A stretch of 64,000 nucleotides of DNA from Oasisia sp. SBJ-2009. Its lineage: Eukaryota; Annelida; Polychaeta; Sabellida; Siboglinidae. Positions within the stretch are counted from its first letter, which is position 1, and every line of letters starts with the position of its first letter. The stretch is taken from positions 37,110,294-37,174,293 of the forward strand of contig OZ024856.1 of NCBI GenBank assembly GCA_964017155.1, written 5' to 3'. Positions 11,801 through 24,163 of this stretch are shown here, piece after piece. The translations under genes were made by a program, and so were the position numbers. The notes beneath the pieces were generated by a model. It was not told the origin of the DNA. It worked only from the letters and a program-made list of their open reading frames with translations, and ran no database searches.

Positions 11801-14800
11801 GAGATGTTATAGTCCAAAGGGCTGTGTACTATATAAGAATTTTCCTTTCTAGTGTATCTTCATTTCATTTCAATAATATTTCCACACAAAAAGTCCTTCC
11901 TCAAAGTAGGTTTGAACATTCTATTTAGATGTAACGGAATTAAGATGCTGAAAAATTATTTTGTGGTAGTGCACCCCCCACACCCCCACACACCCCCCCC
12001 CACACACACACCCCCCCACACACGAGCACCTGTCTGTGGCCTGTAGAAGACAGGCAGGCGGAGTTGTTATGTTGTTATGAGTAGAGAAGATGAAGTAGTC
12101 AGGTAGCCCGGCAGCTGATGGGTGTTGTCAGGTGGAGTGACACAAGAGCCAACCTCTCCCCTACCTGGGCATGAAACAAGGCTGTTTCCCGGGATCGGGA
12201 TCGTTCCCGGCCGTACAACTGGCTGAGAAGGAGGACGCCTGTGTCTGGGTCCACGCTGGGTTTCGCTGTGGGTTCTGGGAGAAAAGACCCATTTTCACCC
12301 CCGGTGAAGAGTTTTTCGAGTGAAAGAGTGCTGGATGAGGATAGGGAGCTCACTGATAGGGGACACATGTAAGGACAGAGGACTGACATCAGGAATATCA
12401 GGACATACAGTGATAGCTCTCTGGCTGGATTAGGACTCTGGAGATGGGAATGCAGCATTTTCGACGGGTCTGTCTTTAATGAGGTTGTGCCACAGCACAG
12501 ACAGATTGTGGATTTCGGGAAGTCTGTGCCAAGTGTTTCTGGTCAGCATTGTTCATTTTTGTAAGTAGAACTAGTCATTTCAAGATCATAACTGAGCTTT
12601 TACCAAGTAAAATATGTACGTGTGTGATTTCAAAATATTGTGCATCTAGGTTTATTATTCTAACTTGGTTTAATTTCAAGATAATCAATAATTTAAAATT
12701 AAAATAATTGTTGAGAACCATGTTTTTAAAATGATTTTATATGTATTTTAATGCATTGGTTAGAATAACCCTTAGTTCAAACTGGCATTGTGTTTTGAAA
12801 GTTTGCAGTGTATGAAGAATGTAAAAGTTTGAAGTTTGATGAGTCACCGTGTCAATACGCCCTGTTTGTGGGGGTTTGGGGGACGAGCAATGTGGGGTAA
12901 CTTGACACTCGGGTGTGTAACTTGAAGCCAGGTGTAGATAACGGCTCGGATATGTCATAAGTCTGTACTAGACTCAGCATTTCAGGTATTGTGTAACTTG
13001 ATCGTCTTTGACACTGACACAATACGCATAAAACTGTTGAAATGTCCCCTGTTCGAATTCACTACCCAGTTACACAAACAGAGTGTTCTTAGACCTTCCA
13101 CAGATAATTGTCTTCAATAACTGTATACTTTTAGAAACTTAGTTTAGAAGGATGTCTGTAACCATGACTTTTGTGGTCACATTTTCACTAAAAGAGGCTG
13201 ATGTTCAATGGTTGCTCAGATGTTTTAAACCAATAACACAACTTATGTTTTTTTAAATACTGGTTTTTCATTGTGTGGATTAGTGAATTGCATCCTTTTT
13301 CAATCATTTTAATTTAATTACACATTTCATATTTTGGTTACTAGAATAAACTAAAATATCTTAGGTCAACATAATATAAATTAATTTAATAACTGAACAG
13401 TTTTCATAGCCACTTGGTATTCTATTTTATAATCTTTTATAATAACTGTATGTAAATTAATGAAAATGCATAATAATTATTTACATTGTCCCATTTATAA
13501 CATGAAGTTGTCTATGTTTGTGCTTAATTTATTTATTGATATCATCTAGCTTTTCCCACCTGATGTGTGCATCACATGACAACATTTTAGTTATTTACAA
13601 AACAGCATACATTGCCTAGCAACCACTCAGAATGAGGCATGTCCACCAAAAGGCCATACAAACAAGAAAATGGTGCTGTTTTTACCCCAAACCACTTTCC
13701 ATACTGTTTATGCCTGAAATTAAAACTACTACATTTCTTGGCATTGGTTGCCATGGTGACTAGTTATCATACAAACAATATGATTTGTATTGTTTGTTTA
13801 CACCTTACATACATGATGTGTTTGTGTGATTTTGAAGTGGATTTACCTACTAACACAAGGTATGCTAGTTCTGCAGTTATCGTTGCCAAGGATACCAATT
13901 GTTAGAACCATAAAATATTGCGGAGTTGTGTCTATACGTATTTGACCCTTCTGTGCAGAAATTTAGCCACATAGGTGCTGTGTACGCCTTCTTGAAGGTT
14001 TGGTTGCTATGGTAGCGATTGTGACATGTGCGCGACTTGAGGTCGGGAACAGTGACTGGTATGGTCGCCTGCTGTGGTACTTTTGAGATGCTCTTCCAAT
14101 AGCGAACTTCTCAACTGCACAGGAGCGCTACAAACCCAGAGGTGACGAAGAATATCAATACAAGTTTAGTAGTGCATGAAAGGCCGCTTCTAGGAATCAT
14201 CATCTCTGTTTTTGTCTGGTTTTTAGACTTTTGTGAATGAATGCCGGATCTCAGAACAGGAGTGTGTGATTCTGGAGCACCAAAGCAGCATACGGTTTGG
14301 AGATGATATCCTTTTGATGGTTTAATGTCTGCCCAGAAGGGTGAGTGAAAGGAATTAAAAATTTGATTGTATTTGAGTTGTAGCTGTAGTTGATAGAAAT
14401 TTCCATAAGTCGGTTAGGATTGTGAAGTAGGGTCTAAATGACTGTATGTAGGCAGGGTAAGATTAGATAAAGAATATAACGGTAAGATCAGCTGCGATGG
14501 TGAGAAATAAGAACGGCAAACTTTACAATTTTAAAGGAATTATTAACATGACAAATACATATTTTCTTATTTTTTGAAATTCATCAATTTTTCTTGTTTT
14601 GTTTGAAACATGGTGGGTGTGATTTATAAGTATTAGTACAAATAATGAACATGTTTGTCTATGATTGAAAGTACAATAGTTTGAAGTGGAACTTTCATGA
14701 GTCAGACACTTTGGACCTGTCTAGGCATTATCCACAAATTTGTCTAGAATACCTGTGTCCATAAACCATTAGCTGTAACAAGCAGAGTGCATGTAGGGTA

Positions 14801-17800
14801 CTTGTGAAAGGACATGATGACCCATTATGGACATAGGTCATCTGTCTGTGGACTGAGGCCATCTCTTTGTCACCAAACAAGAGACCTACACCAAATACTG
14901 GAGTAGATGTCAGACATGGAGACACTTGTTTAGGGTCTTCTATGTGACGTTGTCCCATGATCCAAATTAGTTGTATTGATGAATGGCGACAAACCCAGGG
15001 TCTTAAAACTTCTGTGCCTCACTGGTGGTGATTCTATACATCTAAGTGTATATACATGCATGTATTAGTGTGTACACACAATCACACAAGCAGTCATGTA
15101 CATCAATGTGTATACACAAACAATTTAAGGTGTAAAATATAATAATAATTGGTTTGGCAGTCATCACGGCATTAAATACAAGGACAGGCATAAAGATGCT
15201 AAGATTTTAATGGTTCAGTATAGAGAATAAATAAACTATGCTACACATTATCATTATTATTCTGAGTAACTGATACTGGGTAACTGATACTGGGTAAATA
15301 GACAACATGCAACAGTTTATAATTACTAACTCAAATATAACTATGGTGAAGGTTTATTGTCTACCAAGTAACATTTAGTAAGTTTGATTTCTTTTACAAA
15401 GTTTAAACAAAACATCCAGATTATGAACAGTTGTATTGTTAACGTACATGATTTAGCCATTAAGCTAACTGTACAATTTGGTCATGATGGTCCTACATTT
15501 GAGTTATAACAACTCAGCTAATTTCCCGTTAATAATCACCACTCCGACTGTTTCTAGTTAAGAATCATTATCTACATTACTGACTTAACGACTACAGCAC
15601 ATTCGTTGAGCTACCGTATTGAGAAGACGTCAAGAATGGAGAAACTACTGCCAAGTCATGAGATGCCGAACTGGGCGAAGAGAGACCTTGAAGCAGGCAT
15701 GGCGGAGTGCCCGGTCAGTGCACTTACCTGTATACTGATGTCTTGTAACTGCATCTCTTCACAGGCACCCCTTTCCACTAATCTCTTTCTGAGAAAAGTT
15801 AAGTGTGAAAGATAACATATCTAAATAGATATGTAAACCTGGCCATAATCCTTGCTCGCATTAGTCATTCCCTATTGAGGGCCAATGTGGTCAACTTGTG
15901 TCCTCATTTACAAAGACATGACAAAGTGCATTGATGTTTTTTTATGCATGAAGAAGGATTGTTTATTGATAATATTATTGTGGGGTTGTGAAATGAAGAC
16001 TTGTAGTTCTGATCTATCCACCAGGTGTCACCACTTAGGTCTCTGAATGGCTGCAACTGCAAGTCTGCAAAATGATGGGGGCTGGGGACTGTTACACTGA
16101 CATTGTTAAGAGCTCTTACACCCGATTTGGCATTTTAAGATCAGTTTTGATGCTTAATCCCTTGAAAACCTGAAACTATGACATGTCAGTGGGACATTGT
16201 CACCAATGTGGCATGTAAACATGACATGTCAGTGGGACATTGTCACCAATGTGTCATGTAAACATGACATGTCAGTGGGACATTGTCACCAATGTGTCAT
16301 GTAACTATGACATGTCAGTGGGACATTGTCACCAATGTGTCATGTAACTATGACATGTCAGTGGGACATTGTCACCAATGTGTCATGTAACTATGACATG
16401 TCAGTGGGACATTGTCACCAATGTGTCATGTAACTATGACATGTCAGTGGGACATTGTCACCAATGTGTCATGTAACTATGACATGTCAGTGGGACATTG
16501 TCACCAATGTGGCATGTAAACTATGACATGGCAGTGGGACATTGTCACCAATGTGTCATGTAACTATGACATGTCAGTGGGACATTGTCACCAATGTGTC
16601 ATGTAAACCATGACATGTCAGTGGGACATTGTCACCAATGTGTCATGTAACTATGACATGTCAGTGGGACATTGTCACCAATGTGGCATGTAACTATGAC
16701 ATGTCAGTGGAACATTGTCACCAATGTGTCATGTAACTATGACATGTCAGTGGGACATTGTCACCAATGTGTCATGTAACTATGACATGTCAGTGGGACA
16801 TTGTCACCAATGTGGCATGTAACTATGACATGTCAGTGGGACATTGTCACTAATGTGGCATGTGACTATGACATGTCAGTGGGACATTGTCACCAATGTG
16901 TCATGTAACTATGACATGTCAGTGGGACATTGTCACCAATGTGGCATGTAAACTATGACATGTCAGTGGGACATTGTCACCAATGTGTCATGTAAACAGT
17001 GGCCTGATATCCAATCTACGAGAACATTATTTCAAACTTATCAGAATATTTATAAATTATTGATATCCTGTTGTGCTATGTATGCTGACAATTCACATTT
17101 TTAAATAAAAGGTATTATGTGCTCAACTTAATTAAAACAGCTTCAAATCATTGGTCAGCGCAACATGGCAAAATATAGACTAAATGTCAACATATGCAGC
17201 TGTTAGGCGATAATAGTCATAACAAAATGAGATGTATTAAGCTTTCCAATGGTGTATAAACCGTGGACCTAGCTTATTCACAGCCTCAGTTATTTGACAA
17301 TGAATGTTACTGGTTTAAACTCAGAAAGAATGCATTTGAAATTCTTATATAGCACAATATCCAGTCCTCAAGACTGCTCAAAGCGATTCACACTGTACTT
17401 CCCTGACAGACCTGTTCAATCAAACACAATCTCAACTTCTCTGGGAAGCATCCAGCTGCAATTTATGTACAAAGGCTGCTCGTACAAATATTCACCAATG
17501 TCTATAGCCAGGTACTCATTCTTGTAGCTGAGTGAACTGGTGCAATGTAGATTGAAAAAACTTGCATATAATATGTAAGCAGATGAGTTTACACAAAAAC
17601 ATGTAATTTAATTTACGTTCTGTAGTTTAACCCATGTATGACTGTGTCTCTGTGTCCATATGAAGTGACCAGTGACCAGTGACCGCTGTGTTGCAGGGCT
17701 GTATCGCGGAGCAGGGCATCCACCACACGTGCGGCATGAGTCACCTGGAGGCACTCACCCATCGTATGATCATCAGCCCTGACCAACTGACCACCCCCGT

Positions 17801-20800
17801 CCACTTCACTGATTCCCCAACCACCTACCTCCAACACAACGGCCACCACCACAGCCACAGCCACCACCATGCACCACCCGCGCACGCGCCACACTGCCAT
17901 AACAAGCCGGCGGCGCCGTCCAAGTACCCGTCATCGGTGGCGCCGCAGTGGTGCACGCGCCAGGGCAACAGCGGCGCGAAGCCGACGAACTCGTCGTCAT
18001 CGGCGACGAAACCGAATAAAAAGACGCCGGCGCCGGCTCAGAAACAGACACAGCACGTCGAGTACGTGTACCGCCCCGAGCAGCCACTAGACAACATTCG
18101 CTACATCAATGCGCCGGTGGACGGCGGTGCACAGCAGGGGATGCTCGAGATGCCGTACCAGCCGTACCACCTGGTTCACCATCCACTGCATTACCCAGCC
18201 AATCAGCGCATGCCACTGGTGGCGCCACTGATGCCGTCGCCACAGACGTTCATGTCGTGTCCACACGGGAGTTACGGAGACATCCTGTACGCGGCGGAGC
18301 AGTACCACCGCATGTGCAACCAGAAGCCGTCGCCCGACAACCCCTACCAGCAGTACCACCTGGTGAAGCACATGTACAACGTTCCCGTCGGCCACGGCCA
18401 CGGTCACGGTCACAGCCACGGCAACATCGTGTACAACGACACGCCGACGTTCATCAACTCGGGCGTCATGCAGGACCTGTATGCCAGCTCCGCCCCCGCG
18501 CCACACTGCGTCGAGGGGCCCACGCAGAAGTCGACGACGTGTGACACACCCGAAGGAAAAAACCAAAACCACGAGGTGACGATGACGAAGAGCAAGTCGG
18601 TGTCGACGGAGGGACTGTACAACAACGTCGCGTTGTCGTCGTCGCGTCGAGGCAGCATGGGCAGCGGTCGGTCTTCCTCCAGTCGGAGTACGCCGGAGTC
18701 GCCCATCCTCCACCGCGTTGACAAGCGGCGCAGTCTCGGAGGTGAGACCCTGCTACTTCGTTTCTCTACTCCTTTAGATGGCACCTTTTAGAGTTCATTT
18801 CCTTACATATTTGACCTGACACATGAAGTCTGTGTGGAACGCATGTGTTCAAATGTGATTTGTAAAGTATTTTCAAAACTATCCCCTAGATGTCACCACT
18901 GCACTATACTGCAGGCTTGGGCTGATGAAGTGTCAGTCTATGGCTGGGTTTAGCTGACTTGAAGTCTGAAGGGAGCTATTTTGTTTGTTTTTGTTGCAAA
19001 ATCATGTCGCAAGAGCTGCATCTACTATAACAACTATTGACTACCAAAATGAACTGGTTTTGTTTTGTTGAAATTTCAGTTGTTAATGAAATTTAAGTGT
19101 TTCAGTAGGAACCACTATACATCATCAGACCCTTGTCGTCTGTGTTCCTCAAAATTGTGAGAACATGGCATATTTTGGGGGACTTTAATAACAGCTCTGA
19201 AATTTTTGGGAACATTGAACTGTTGGTTCAAAAATCCTTTGTGACATTGCTCTATGACAGTGCTGATACTCCTATGTGACATTGTCCTGTGACTGTTTCT
19301 GGTAATAATTTGTGACATTGTTCTGTGCCAGTGTTTGGTGACACTCAATTGTGACATTGCTCTCTTAAGGAGTGTTTCTTGACAGTCCTTTGTCACAATA
19401 CTCTGACAATATTAGAGACACTAACATTACTGCAGCGTGACAGTTTGGTTGATTGGTGACTCTCAATTGTGGCACTGATTTGTGACGCTAGTTGGTGACA
19501 CTCCAATTTGACACAGATTTGTGACAGTGCTTAATGACACTAGCATGACAATGAGACACTTATTTCTCATCAGTTGAGTTCCACGGAGCAGTGTGTGTCA
19601 TTTACTCACAGCTGATTGCCGTGGCTGTATAAACACACCGTGACACGCATGTGTTGATGGCGTGTTGTGCCCTTACACGCTTGGGGACACTCAATATTCC
19701 ACGTCTGTGTGAGATGTGACAGCACTGGCTGTAGATGACCACAGATCACAGTAATACGCCTGACCCCACACCCACCCCTCCCTTCAGTGGCCAGCGCTCT
19801 TGAGAAAATCAATACCTGCTTACTGAAACACACACACACACTCACACAACACTGGCCCAGTATCACAGGCAGACATGCGCACCAGACTTCCAGGAAGGAA
19901 TCCGATAACGACAGTTCTCTTACCGTTTTGCAAAATGAAATGGCAGACGTTTAAGGAATGGGACTAGCTTGTACAAGACCGTGGATTTTCCAAGGTAGGG
20001 GACATTTTTGGTGCTCATGCATGCACGTTTCCGATTGTTGTCAAGGTGATGGTTGCTGGGAATGCATGAGCTTTCTCTTCGACCTGTGTTGTTGACCTGC
20101 CATGGGCCAGTCACATGTGTTAGAAACATGTGATGTGCCTGTGTCTGTTTATAGATGTATGATGTCATCGGATGTTTTTGCCTTGACATCTCTGGGGATC
20201 ATTATGTATTATAGCTATGCAGAAGCCTGACAGATGACTCATGTTATACAGGACCTCACAGTTGTCTAGTCACAGTCAGGTGTTATGCCAGCCTGCTGTG
20301 CCCTTTAGATGATCGTAATTTAGTCAGTGTCATCAGGGGCGTGAACCAGGCCAAGTTCAAGTGAGTGTTGTGTGTGCTGCACTTATCAGCTCCTTAATTT
20401 GGGTAGATTTTTTTAGTTGAACAGCTGTAGTGTGAGAAACATGTGATGAGATTATTGATTGGTCGGTCATGTGTCATCGGGTGTTCTGTGTACACAGGGT
20501 GACCTTTGACTTATGACACCGTCAGTGTGGTGTGTATGCAGGCATGCACTCATGCACGCATCACTCATGCATATGCATAGTTATACATATAACAATAAAA
20601 TTCTGTTCATCATTTTCAACCTTTCATGTCAAATAGGAATATGTTCCGGCATTAGAGTCACGCTGTGCCTATATATAAGAAAACAATGAAATACAATATT
20701 TATATATAACATTCTTTAAAATGATAAATTAAACTGTTTTTATTATTATTATTTTACCGTGGTTGAAATAACCATTGTAAAGCACCCATAAAAATTATTT

Positions 20801-23800
20801 GCATGGGGCACTAAAAAAATATTATTATAAATTATTCATTGCAAATTATTACTTTTATCTAATAAATATCTATATCTAAGATGTCCTTTACAATGATAAA
20901 TTATCAATTTCAAAATAATTATGTTAAGCTAATAAATAAATAAATAAATATTATATACCCAAAATGTCCTGTAAAATGAAAAAAAAGATATAAAAAAAGT
21001 TATTGCATTTCTGCTTTATAAGTGTAACCGTTATACACAATTGACAACACTAACTAAGTAACAACAGCAGTGGCACCAGTCACACTGCTAATTAACCTAT
21101 AATTCACTGTTAACTAACCTATTAATTAACATGTTAATTTATACGTTAATCATCAAGTTATCCAGCCTTCAAGTGACAGTTTGACATGTCTGAATGAACA
21201 ACACTCATAAGTCAGCCACGTGTCCAGCTGGTTATCCCCAGTTATCCCCCAGTATCTGCGCAGTACATGTGACATGAGTTATGAGAATGACTATAGCCGA
21301 ATGAGCTAAGCCCTATTGGCCCGGGCCAGCAGACGGCCCAGCTGAGCCGCCTCGGTGGCAGCAGACGTTTCCAAAATGCCAGCTGCCACACATTCCACCC
21401 TGGGACACTCAGGCAGGCAAGTAAGCCGTTTCTACTCTTTCCTGGGCTCTGTTCTCTCACCCTACAAAGTGGGTTCGTTGATTTTCACCTGGCAATATTT
21501 ACAGAGGGATAGTTTATTCTCGAGTGTTGAGTCGAGTTGGTTACAGGGTTAGAGATCTTTGGGCTGTGGAGTGGGTACCAAGTGGGTGTGTTATCACCCA
21601 TCAGACCTGTTATTAGGTTGTCAAAACACACTGTCACTGTCACTGTCACTGTCACTGTCACTGTCACTGTCACTGTCACTGTCACTGTCACTGAGCCGGT
21701 ACTTGGGAGGATTGCCCCTCTAGAGTTAAATGTGTGAGTTATCATTGGGACCAGTCAGACAGGAATAAGTGGTTAGTGTCAGTTTCACTATTCACTAGAG
21801 TTAAAGTTATTAGTATCATTATTTGTTAGGGTTAGTTAGGGTTTGGGTCAATAAATAGTTATGGTTAGTTAGGAACTTTTGATTTATTGACTAATTATGC
21901 ATAATGCTGTTGGCGATACACACTGTAGAGGGTGCCACTGTGGCTTTACATTGGCTGTAGCTGCCTTAACCAGCGACTACAACAATTAAATGGTTAGTAG
22001 AAATTAGTTTCAGATGAGAAATATGTAACAGCAGCAGAGAAACTGCTGTTTGTTTACAGGTGCAAGATAGCAGTGGTAAACACTGATAATGCAATGATGC
22101 TGGTACAACTTCAGTTGTGGGTGCATTTAGGGGTCAAATACAGCACCAGATTGTGAGCAGCTAATATGTGGGCTCATGGATCCAGCCCTAGTGACCACTG
22201 GCCTAATCTGGTGTTTAGCCATCTATCTTACGTTTGTCCTCAAAGGTATCTCGTCCAAGGTCAGATTGCAACATCCTCATTCCAGAGGAGGCAGGGAAGT
22301 AGACAAGTAGACAAGTAGACAAGTAGGCTAGTGATGCCAGGTCCAGCAGAGTGGACAAGTATTGGCCATAAAGATCAGTCAGTTCAGGTTCAGGTAAAAC
22401 CAAAACAAGTCCCCAGGAATATGATGGTGGTTTGATGTAACAATATGGATTTTTTTCTAAGAAAATGATGATTGTTTGATGTATGGATTTCTTTCTAGCA
22501 TGTTTTCATGGGAAATGTTGGAATGTTGGGCGCACAGCTGCAATAAATCTTTCACTTGGTAAAAAACCAATGCTAGTTGCTTGCGTATCTGTTTTGCAAA
22601 ATCCACCAACATTAAAAAAGGTCCAGATTGGGACAAAGTCTAAGAGTGCCAGGTTTGTGTGGATTGTTTCTGAAAAAATTTCTTATGATCTTCATGAATA
22701 TCTGAACAAAAGTCAATGAATGTTTCATGGGCCCAGAAAGTTGGATGAAAATGTATGGATACATTATGTTCAACTCATAAATCCCATTTTATGGCTGCTG
22801 TGTAAATCTCATCTGGTCTGTGCCATGTTTGTATGAAGCTTTTGGACTCGTTTCTGCAAGCTATAATGAAAACTTTGTGTTTATTTTTATTGTTATCCAA
22901 ATAAATGTAAAAATTAATTCTCATTTCACACAACTACTCACAGAGTCATTAGTTTATTAGTGGGTTCCGATTTGGATGTTAGTACTGATTAATAACAAGT
23001 AACAAGTGAGATAACATTAGCGATGCATTAGGATCAGTGTATTCAGGCCAATACATTAGCACTGGTCCGTGTCTTCATTTGATAAGATTTTGTGCACTCG
23101 GTTGTTATTGTTCACTGAAATGACAGCATTACGAGACAGCAGAAAGGGCCTGCAGCGTTATATACTGTACGTTAAATGTGTTTTATGATCTAATGTGTAC
23201 TTCTTGGAATAAATGAATAAATAAATACAATAGCAACAACAGTCGGATAGTTTCATGTGAAGACAACCAGACAGCCAGACCCAGAGTGAAATGTACACAC
23301 TACTGGCGTTACACCTCACAGCTGATTACTGAGTCATACAGGGTTGTCGTTGTAAGTTCTCGGAAGGGAAGGGGTTAACATGGCCACCTGTGGTAGTGAA
23401 CGACTGGCAGTGATGAGAAAATACCTGTTTAGTTTGTGCAGGAGAAAGCAGCAGATGAGTTTGTTGTGTGAAGACAAAGCCTGCCTCGATGTGATCATAC
23501 AGAGTACGCTTGTTGGCAGTTTATACCGCAACTGCACTGTGTAATAGTATATGATAATACTGTGTCTGTGAGGTATGTTTCCCACATGATTACCCTCTGA
23601 CTGGTGCCTTATGATATCCCCTTGTTTGTGTGTTGGTCTCAGGGTAGAGCAGTGAACTGTTGATTGAAAGGACCGTGGTTTGATTCCACCTACTGAAGTA
23701 AAAGATCCCACATGGGGGTGAATGTGTAACCTGTCATGGTCTCAGAGTGGTGGTCTCTGTCTCTCTGTCTCTCTGTCTCTCTGTCTCTCTGTCTCTCTGT

Positions 23801-23845
23801 CTCTCTGTCTCTCTGTCTCTCTGTCTCTGTCTGTCTCTGTCTGTC

Positions 23846-23888
<43 letters not shown>

Positions 23889-24131
23889 TTCTGTAACCCC
23901 CCCTCTCTAACCCACTGGATCTTGCCTTCAGCAGCTGTAGTTACTTCCTGGGCAAGTGAGTGAGAGTACATTGTATCATTGGATCCACTGGGTCCTATGT
24001 GAATGTATACACGCACGAACGAACGAACGAACGAACGAACGAACGAACGAACGAACGAACGAACGAACGAACGAACGAACGAACGAACGAACGAACGAAC
24101 GAACGAACGAACGAACGAACGAACGAACGAA

Positions 24132-24163
<32 letters not shown>

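Larger units (their letters stand above)
15714..17696 (+). other. CEP170 intron 4
   Basis: GT-AG intron. It holds a 43-bp minisatellite (16178-16996) and a dispersed-repeat copy (17333-17550). The acceptor region has a short triple repeat GTGACCA ahead of CTGTGTTGCAG. The rest is unremarkable. Confidence 0.8.

Noticed and set aside
12099..12458. 119-codon minus-strand open frame in intron 2
   Set aside because: No recognised domain, no splice partners, low-complexity Ser/Leu composition.
14227..14340. Premature stop in the FHA domain, suggesting a CEP170 pseudogene
   Set aside because: The stop lies after ATATCCTTTT; treating that as a U12 donor removes it and restores phase and homology.
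17806..18784. Antisense and alternate-frame open frames across exon 5 (up to 208 codons)
   Set aside because: Shadows of a GC-rich exon; the + frame has matching splice phases on both sides.
21823..21850. Interstitial telomere repeat (TTAGGG-like)
   Set aside because: Only two separated TTAGGG words with no array; chance level.
22483..22719. 78-codon open frame in intron 5
   Set aside because: No homology recognised and no in-phase acceptor/donor pair linking it to exons 5 and 6.
23632..23698. Functional tRNA gene
   Set aside because: A- and B-box-like words exist, but acceptor and anticodon stems do not pair; a SINE head fits better.
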